Of a stretch of DNA of 64,000 nucleotides, positions 57,074 through 64,000 are shown piece after piece (within the stretch, counting starts at the first letter, position 1; the number at the start of each line of letters is the position of its first letter). Both the position numbers and the translations under genes were made by a program. The notes below the pieces were generated by a model. That model did not search any database, had not been told where the DNA came from, and saw only the letters and a list, made by a program, of their open reading frames with translations. Source of the DNA: Pyrenopolyporus hunteri (lineage: Eukaryota; Ascomycota; Sordariomycetes; Xylariales; Hypoxylaceae); NCBI GenBank assembly GCA_902806595.1, contig CADCXC010000037.1, positions 434,001-498,000 of the forward strand, written 5' to 3'.

Positions 57074-58195
57074 GTTTGCAAGGCAATATTAAGAGGTCGA
57101 AATACGAAGGGGGTAATTATGGGAAGGTTTCGGGGTATAGATTTGGGCCTGGGTGTGGATTAGATGGTGAGGCTTAAGCTGTGGTGTGGAGAGCTGCAGT
57201 TAAGGTTGGCTGCTAGGCATCGCGAGTTTGCGCGTCAGAGCTCAGGTACAAGTTAGGTACATTTTGGGGTTACCCTAGGTACCTACATATCTACTGCGTA
57301 GCACTCCCTCAGGGAAGGCTTCAGCGGCCGGGGGCGTATCAACCCGCACTATACCGTAGGTACCTACCTATATACCTACCTGGCTGCCTAGGTACGTAGT
57401 GATATTAGGTAATCGGACCCCCGCTAGGTGGAACCTGACGCTAAGTGGGTAGGTGCAATTACATAATAATCTTTCTTTTCAATAATATTTTAAACAGTTA
57501 AAAAAATAATTGCATCTAGAAAGCTCCATTCGACACATCAGCGTTTAAACCTAGCATCGCTTGATTTACTATCATTCCACGTTGTTAAAACCTGGCATGT
57601 TGGATTGAGTAAACCGTACGACGTACTAATCCACAGCTTATACGTTATTTAACGACAATTAAGGCGTATGCGTGCCTAGGTACCTAGGTAGGTATTGGAC
57701 GATCAACCTAACGGATAAACAGTTTCTACGATTGACAAGTCGCTGCCTAGGTAGGTACCTACCTTTAAGTTTTTGGTGCGGTGGGTGATTCCGATTCTCA
57801 TTTCCGGAGTTTCTAGGCGTCACATTCATCCCTTCTCCGTTACGTACCTACTACCTACCGTACCTACTATATACGTGGGTACCCAACAGTTATATCATTC
57901 AAGTCGACATCTTTTGATGGGATCAACTTGGTGTCCCCAATCCGGCCTAGCGAGCTCTTTGTCTCACCATTTGGACAATGACCCCTGATTTCATACGTCT
58001 CTATTTGACTTGAGTCTGAGGAGCGTCATAACGGTGAGAGTTGGAGCGCGGTGGTCTATTCATATCCTCTCGTTATTTCCCGAGTGTTGTTCTAGCTATA
58101 CTCGTAGTTTCTGTTTCTTATTATAGCTCTTACCTTTCCGAACGGAGTACGATATACCGACAGAAACCGAATCTCTCTATATCAGCCCGCCCGAT
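57074..58195. other. Divergent intergenic region rich in the TACCTAGG-type motif
   Basis: Separates PRE8 (-) from the RING-CH gene (+). Copies occur at about 57270, 57358, 57388, 57674-57694 and 57745-57764, one of the densest sets in the window. No gene seen. Confidence 0.6.
57674..57694. repeat. TACCTAGG tandem motif
   Basis: GCCTAGGTACCTAGGTAGGT; two units in tandem, self-complementary core. Confidence 0.85.
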
Positions 58196-59155
58196 ATGTC
58201 GTCCTCGCAATATGCGACGGGCGCCGAGCCCTCCTCTGGGAGTGCCACTGGCAACGATTATTCCCGCAAAGCTCCGCCGCGACCCGAACCGAACCCGAGC
58301 CAGTCGAGAAGGCACGTTCGCATGTGCTGGATCTGCCACGATGAGGTAGAGGCGACATACGAAGAGGCCGGCTTCTTAGACGGTATTCGCAACCGGCGAC
58401 CGAAGAAACATTACATCTCCCCGGACGGTGATCGTCTCATCAACCCGTGCCTTTGTAAGGGTAGTGTCAAATACGTCCACGAGGGTTGCCTCAAGCTCTG
58501 GATGAACGAAAACCCGAACGCATGGAGGTGTGATCGATGCCGCTACCAGTACAGGATGGAGCGGTTGACTTGGGCCCAGCGGCTCCGAAGCCCACTCGTA
58601 GCTCTGGGAATTACAATCCTCATCCTCCTAGTTACCATCTTTCTCCTTGGGTTTGTGGCTGACCCCATCCTCAACCTATGGCTTGATCCTGTTGGTACCA
58701 TAGCGGAATCCGTCGTGACCGGTCACCTTATCATAGACGATGATGTTGATCTACTCCCCGAGGAGTCGGGTTGGTTTACTCACTTTCTGAAGGGCCTTTT
58801 CTCGTTAGGCTTGCTTGGGTTCGTCAAGGTATTTTTCGTCATGAGTCCGTGGCAGTGGTGGAACTTACGGAGTAGCGGCATAATTGGTGGTGGAGGGGGT
58901 GGCCGCCGTGCCGGAACGGGGCGTGAGCGCATGCAAAGTATTAATCTAGCCCTCGTCGTAATCGGTGTATTCACATTCTTATATGTAAGTCTCGGCTTTG
59001 ATCGCGTTTAATGCCCTGCTGACCTCCTTTAGACCGTGTGGAAGGCCACGCGAAAGTGGACTGAAAAGACTCTCGATAGAGCGAGCCAGAGGATTCTAAA
59101 TGTCCAGCGCGACAACAATGATGATGGCGACGACGAGAGCGATTATGATGATTAG
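58196..59155 (+). CDS. RING-CH (MARCH-type) membrane ubiquitin ligase
   Basis: Exons 58196-58984 and 59033-59155 (intron 48 nt) give 303 aa. The C4HC3 RING-CH finger has ligands at C44, C47, C85, C87, H95, C98, C112 and C115, with MCWICHDE, NPCLCKGSVKYVHEGCLKLW and CDRCRYQY as visible motifs. The His at ligand 5 and the Trp after ligand 6 are diagnostic of RING-CH rather than classical RING. Hydrophobic segments follow at about 133-155 (LVALGITILILLVTIFLLGF), 198-215 and 250-265. A short acidic tail (DDGDDESDYDD) is encoded by exon 2. Family members are E2-dependent ligases for membrane proteins in ER, Golgi or endosomes; substrate and compartment here are unknown. A Gly run precedes the last TM. 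Confidence 0.92.
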
Positions 59156-60583
59156 CCCTATGAAAATGAAGTCTCATAATCAATTCCTAATTTGAAAGTA
59201 TGGCATCTTACTAGGCTTATACCACAACTGACGAATACCTACCCCTCTACCCGTACTAGAATGATTCTGCACACTCTTAAGTTGCCTCGAAGTTTCTCTT
59301 CCGTTTCGTGTCGACTAGTCTGTGTGCAAAGATTGATACCTTGTTACCATCTGGTGGGTTGAGCGTCTTGCTCATACTCGCGTGCAGACGTGTCCAAGGA
59401 TGTCGGAAATTCTGCCTTACCGTCGCTGACTCTTTTTGGGTCATGCTGACTGGGTCACCCTTTTCCAATCTTGGTTACGTACCTACCTAGGTATATAAAG
59501 GTGTAGCCCGGCAGATTTCGATACAAGCGGTTTATATATTATCATGGTCGTATGTTTACAGGTAGGTAAGTATTTACATTATAGGTATTTTGCAAGACAT
59601 AATTAAATCCAACTACCCGATTTATATACATCTTACAGACGTGCCTTCCTACATGTAAGGCAACGTTTGATACAACCTAAGATACATATACCTATGAAGC
59701 AATGATCTACATTAGGTAATTGGTTCAATTTGGAGTTGTGGGTCACCCTGATATCTTTCGTGCCTAGTACCTGCTCGTGTCAACCTATAATAGTATAAAT
59801 CTGTACAATACATGTCTATATACCTATATAGGTAGGTAGGTACCTATATTATATACATACCCGCCTGGACACGCATATTGTACATTGTACAGATAACGCA
59901 TGTGCTTGGATTCGACTGAAATTAAAGTATTTCTTTGTACACCTTGCTTAACCCAGGCTGGAATGGGTTCCAGCCAACAGGGGTTCGAGGTCGTGCCAAT
60001 AACACTAGTCAATTAAGAAGTGTTGCCAAAAATGAGATTCTTGTTAAATCTGGCGATGAACTGCACGCACATGGTTTTTGCGACATATCAAATACGATGG
60101 CTGTTCGTGCCTCAAAGACAAAATAATAGCTAATCCAACTCGCCATCCTCCAAAATTTCAGATGATTTGATGCGCCTCGAAGCGGTTTGCTATCCGAAAG
60201 CCTAAATTTCCGACGACGTGCGTTTATCTCGCCTGCTGTGACCGTTCTTCTCTACCGTCCTCGGATCTTGCGCCAGAGTGGCCACGTCCTTCACATCCAG
60301 ACCCGGGGCGAGAGTGCCCGCCTTTTGGCTCAATCGCTCGCTATCCAGGTAGCCAGAGGCAGGCTCCGCGAATTGCGTCGTTTAGCCGCCACGTCCCTCG
60401 CAGTCAACGTCGAATTCTGATCGCGATTAGTGTGGGAAACGAGACGTTACGCGCCACCCCTTTAGTGACACCTACAGATCCTCAAGCGAGTCGACAACCT
60501 ACCGACCGACATATCTATCCACAACCTTAAGTACTTTTTCTCGACGATCTCTAGAGAGGTCACTCTCTTTATCGGCCTTCACT
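59156..60583. other. Intergenic region, no gene supported
   Basis: 1.4 kb, AT-rich at 59470-59900 with TACCTA-type repeats, plus a perfect 8-bp-stem inverted repeat at 59956-59975. The frame at 60187-60420 is open but has no family resemblance. Confidence 0.5.
59956..59975. repeat. Perfect short inverted repeat (hairpin)
   Basis: GGCTGGAA, loop TGGG, TTCCAGCC: an 8-bp GC-containing stem in AT-rich intergenic DNA. Confidence 0.7.
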
Positions 60584-61653
60584 ATGCACTACGCCTACCC
60601 TCCTCGAAAAAGTTCGAACCCACCACCTTATCTATCTCGTTCCTCTCGGATACCGAGAATACGGAGGAGCCACCTCAGGTCGGTCATCTTACTAGTCTTA
60701 GCCATTGTTGGGTTGATATGGCTGTTCTCCGGCGGCTCGAAACATACCACGAAACGCACGATATCGGGGAAGCCACCGGTCGTATTGGTGACCGTGTTCG
60801 ACGATAAGGTTGATAACCCGGGATATATCAAGAATGTCAAAGAAAACAGAATTCAATATGCAGAAAAGCACGGTAAGACCAGCAGCGGCTCGGCTACGTA
60901 CATTTACGTCTTTGCCTAATCATCGAGCAGGGTACGGCACATTACTTGCTAAAGCAAGCGACTATGACCTCAACGGGTCGCCTGCGTCCTGGTCGAAAGT
61001 GGTGGCGATGCGGCACGCCATGACCAAGTTCCCCGACTGCAAATACATGTGGTACCTGGATCAGAATGCATTTATCATGAATCCACATCTGAAGGTGGAA
61101 GACTACGTCATGAGCGCCAGTAAACTCGAGGCCAACATGCTCAAGGACCTCCCAGTGGTCCCGCCCGATAGCATCATCAAGACGTTTTCACATATAAAGG
61201 GGGGCGATGTCGATTTCGTTTTAACGCAGGATAAGGAAGGCCTCGCTTCGAGTAGTTTTGTGATAAGAAACGGCGAATGGGCCAAATTCTTCCTCGACAC
61301 TTGGTTCGACCCATTGTACCGGAGCTATAATTTCCAGAAGGCGGAGACGCACGCTTTGGTAGGTCCACGTCCTACTACCGATTCCCATACCGATTCCCAC
61401 CTGATGAGGGAAAGAGGGTTCTAACCATCACTAGGAGCATATTGTTCAATGGCATCCCACAATTTTGTCAAAGTTGGCGATCGTTCCCCAGCGGGTTATC
61501 AACGCCTATAGCAATACCAATCACGGCGAACAGTACAAGGACGGAGACATCGCCGTCGTGTTCGCCCATTGCTCTAACACGGGAGACAAGAGCTGTGCTA
61601 AAGAGGCTGAAAAATTCTCACATCAATGGCGAACGTCATTTTCCAGGGCATGA
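60584..61653 (+). CDS. Golgi GT34 mannosyltransferase (MNN10/GMA12 family)
   Basis: Exons 60584-60872, 60931-61358 and 61435-61653 give 311 aa. Introns are 58 and 76 nt with GTAAGA and GTAGGT donors. A short basic cytoplasmic head is followed by a signal anchor at about residues 33-49 (SVILLVLAIVGLIWLF), a type II membrane layout. The catalytic domain begins PPVVLVTVFDDK and, across the first intron, reads YAEKHGYGTLLAKASDYDL. SWSKVVAMRHAMTKFPDCKY and WYLDQNAFIMNP follow; DQN stands where a DxD metal motif would be. Further typical pieces are EHIVQWHPTILSKLAIVPQR and VVFAHCSNTGDKSC near the end. The enzyme should transfer alpha-linked mannose to N-glycan outer chains in the Golgi. It is shorter than yeast Mnn10 but spans the whole GT34 domain. 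Confidence 0.92.
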
Positions 61654-63619
61654 GAATACACGGGATAATGTGTGACGACAGCAGCTGTTTCGACGCAAGT
61701 ACTGAACTCAACGCCGCAACGATGAGAAGGACGGTGGCGGCATTTAATGTGTTAAAGGCGTTCGGGGGCTCGAGGATATTAGATTCGGATATTCTATTGG
61801 CCCACTACTACACTAAAGGGTTACTGGCATTTACATAGGTGTTTTTGACGGCTTGGAGATTGCCTTAGTCTAAGGTGCGCTTTGGTGCTGCTGGATGTAT
61901 TATGTCTGAGACCGGGTCCGGCAAGGGAGGGAGGCTCTTGACATCGGGCCGTCAACCTGGCGTCTGCCCCATCATGTACGTCTTGAAAACGAACACGTGA
62001 TAATTCAAGAGTCATATTTAATAGATGTTTGCGATGATTTATATTACCTTGTTACGATTTGCGGGGAAATAGGAAAGGGGGAGAGTCGAACGAGAGGTAA
62101 TTTATAGATAGGTACCTACCCAGGCAGAAGGGAAAACTTTAGTTTAAGGAGCAAACGAACTATCGTGATGAAGGCACGTGCTCAGGATTAGCGAAGGTCA
62201 AGACAGTCTTCACATAATTTTCCACTTGGCGAGGAGTCAACACCTGGCTCAACCTCGTACGCCATGTTCTTCCCGGGGGACTATTCCCGGTTCATCGCCC
62301 ACACCACTACATACCTAGGTATATAGCAGGGGAGAGCAGCAGCAATCCTTCCTCATGTCTAGGCAGAGCCGACGCCCACTCTCGGGTCGGAGCCATCCGA
62401 AGAGAAAAAAAGGGAGACGGCTACCTCATACGTTTCAGCCACAGCCGGCCTCCCTGCCTTTACAACGTGACGCTACTACACACTGGGACGCTATCTACCA
62501 GGTGAAGGTGTAAAACAAAGCACAAAATAAGCGAGGAACTATTATCAGTCCTATATGTCGCCCGAAATATAGTTGATCGCCGGAATGAGCTGTCATTGGG
62601 TGATGATCCGTGATGGTGTGAACGGGGTGTAAATGGTGAAAGCCAGGAGACCGGTACCGTACCAATTAACCTTAAATCTTATCAGCGACGTCTGGGCTGG
62701 GACTGGGCCAGGGGGCCACGCCACCGAGGCGGCCGGCTTAAGTCCGACATGCATATATCCGTATTTGAATATTGTAAATTACCTAGGTACCTACAGCACC
62801 TAGGTAGGTGTTGTACAACCATTTCCCGTCACTGCCTGATATCTTATTCCGCTAAATGGGAAGGGACTTTGGGCTTAATCCAGGGACCTTACATAATGGT
62901 AGTCCAAGGTGACAGTTAACGGATTACATGCACTTTTCTGATCTTAGCATCAAAACTTTCTTGACTTGAATCACACCTTAGTAGATCACAGCAGCGTAGC
63001 GAACAATCGCGAGACTGATCCTCAGAGTGGGGGAGTTGGAGTTCTTCACTGAGGCTCGCATTTTGGGGTATACCACGAGAGCAACGCTGCGATGTCACTG
63101 GTCCGTAACATGGCCGATTTGCCAAACGCAGACACAAAATCAATGCGATTCACCTTGGGCTTACCCAGCTAAAGTCTTATCTAGTCGTTTCTAATTGTAG
63201 ATCATACGGTTCACCAGTATACGACTTAACAGTTGCCGGATTGGCCAAGGCGATCAGACATACCCCAGCCCGTGATCCAGAGCTCTTGCAAGGGCCCTCA
63301 ACCTACATCGCACCAATCCGGGCTCAACGCCAGCAGCTCAACTACCACTATACCCTGGGACACTATACCCTTGAGATTACTCTTGTCTACGTACTAGGTC
63401 GGATGCCATAAGCCGGGCAGTAAGCCATCGCGAACAAGATGGAGATGCCAGAGCCGCCCTTGACGTCTATCTACGCCTATCTGTGCTTTGACCTCGCTCT
63501 CCGTTTCAACCTTGTCTGTCACTCTTGTCTTTCTTCCCTCGCGTTCTCTTCAGTCTTGACGACACCGTCCCGGAGACAAGTTGTTATAGTTCGTGTCACT
63601 CATTATGGACTCGTAAAAC
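61654..63619. other. Intergenic region, no gene supported
   Basis: 2 kb. Bases 61654-61838 remain open in one frame but lie past the GT34 stop. TACCTAGG-type motifs occur at about 62108, 62312 and 62780-62809. Confidence 0.55.
62780..62809. repeat. TACCTAGG-type palindromic motif, two copies
   Basis: TACCTAGGTACCTA followed after a short spacer by CACCTAGGTAGGTG. Confidence 0.85.
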
Positions 63620-64000
63620 ATGGTGCAGAGCGGGCTCTTGCGTTGCTTTCTTTTCATCGCGCTGGGCACGATAGGGGTGTGGGCTAACGAAGATGTTGAG
63701 GGAACCTCAAAGTTAATACTACAGAGGGCGGCGCAAGTGCCGCAAGAGCAAGATCCGTTCCCGCGGATTAGCTTTGGATATGTTCCGGCTCAGAATGATT
63801 ATAAAGTCAAGAAGGAAACAGTAGAAAGGATACCAGACTCTACGAGAAAGCGTCCCAGAGAGCAGGCAGCTCCAGCCCTGAGAACGCCACAACCAACACC
63901 ACCACCACGGAAGCGTCAAGATGATGGCCAGATCCAGGCTCTTTCGGCACAACTCCGATCGCTCTCGGAATCCGCGACAAGAGCTATATCGTCCGTATCA
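63620..64000 (+). CDS. Secreted protein, N-terminal part (cut by right edge)
   Basis: The frame is open from the ATG at 63620 to the window end (127 codons, no stop). The start MVQSGLLRCFLFIALGTIGV is a signal peptide with probable cleavage after VWA, at about residue 22. The mature part has two RKR sites (about residues 76-78 and 97-99) that could be cut by a Kex2-type protease, a Pro-rich stretch between them, and a Ser/Ala-rich helical-looking stretch at the end (QALSAQLRSLSESATRAISS). I recognise no family. It may be a secreted or cell-surface protein; introns further right are possible. Confidence 0.6.
   Translation, partial: MVQSGLLRCFLFIALGTIGVWANEDVEGTSKLILQRAAQVPQEQDPFPRISFGYVPAQNDYKVKKETVERIPDSTRKRPREQAAPALRTPQPTPPPRKRQDDGQIQALSAQLRSLSESATRAISSVS

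Noticed and set aside
57074..58195. CRISPR-like array from the regularly recurring TACCTAGG motif
   Set aside because: Spacing is irregular, units are 8 bp palindromes, and the organism is a eukaryote.
61654..61838. Continuation of coding sequence after the GT34 stop codon
   Set aside because: The conserved GT34 domain ends at the TGA at 61651-61653, and the following frame shows no family match. Read-through would need evidence.

Overview
The window is nuclear DNA of a filamentous ascomycete (Pezizomycotina, most likely Sordariomycetes). The reasons are short 50-120 nt introns with GTANGT donors and CTAAC branch points, a long-form CYC8 corepressor, a fungal Dicer-2, an mpaB-type oxygenase, a calcipressin, an ADAM-type membrane protease, and an AT-rich block that looks like an end product of repeat-induced point mutation (RIP). 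I cannot name the genus. Twenty protein genes are supported, two of them cut by the window edges. No rRNA, CRISPR array, intact transposon or convincing tRNA was found. Exon structures were built by hand from splice consensus, reading frame and family conservation, and every join keeps the frame.

Layout. 0-8.4 kb: end of an ADAM-like metalloprotease, a small conserved fungal protein (minus), an intracellular GH51 arabinofuranosidase, and a LisH/WD40 TBL1/Sif2-type corepressor subunit (minus). 8.4-12.7 kb: gene-free, with a 1.4 kb block of extreme AT content at 10.8-12.2 kb. 12.7-13.9 kb: a TMEM115/rhomboid-like membrane protein. 13.9-20.6 kb: gene-poor. 20.6-30.7 kb: CYC8/SSN6 corepressor, ribosomal protein uL3, a conserved protein with a possible mitochondrial leader, and anthranilate synthase component I. 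34-39.2 kb: calcipressin, mpaB/DUF2236 oxygenase (minus), RRG9. 41.6-48.3 kb: a 1004-residue WD40 protein and RGP1 (minus). 49.4-57.1 kb: Dicer-like 2 (minus), diverging from an RCC1-repeat gene that converges on proteasome subunit alpha-2 (minus). 58.2-61.7 kb: a RING-CH membrane protein and a GT34 mannosyltransferase. Right edge: the start of a secreted protein.

The genes are mostly housekeeping and do not form an operon-like or biosynthetic cluster. Functional themes are transcriptional corepression (TBL1/Sif2-type and CYC8), Golgi/secretory function (TMEM115, RGP1, GT34, RING-CH), protein synthesis and turnover (uL3, PRE8), and RNA silencing (DCL2).

I found no clear-cut new multi-gene system. 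The two strongest unexplained signals are (1) the AT block, in which almost every surviving cytosine lies in a CpG, and (2) a self-complementary 8-bp unit, TACCTAGG and its rotations, found many times in intergenic DNA and introns and not noticed in any exon. Smaller points are a GC-AG intron in the RCC1 gene, 12-29 nt exons in four genes, a Gcn4/CPC1-type site inside the first trpE intron, and E-box/telobox sites upstream of uL3.
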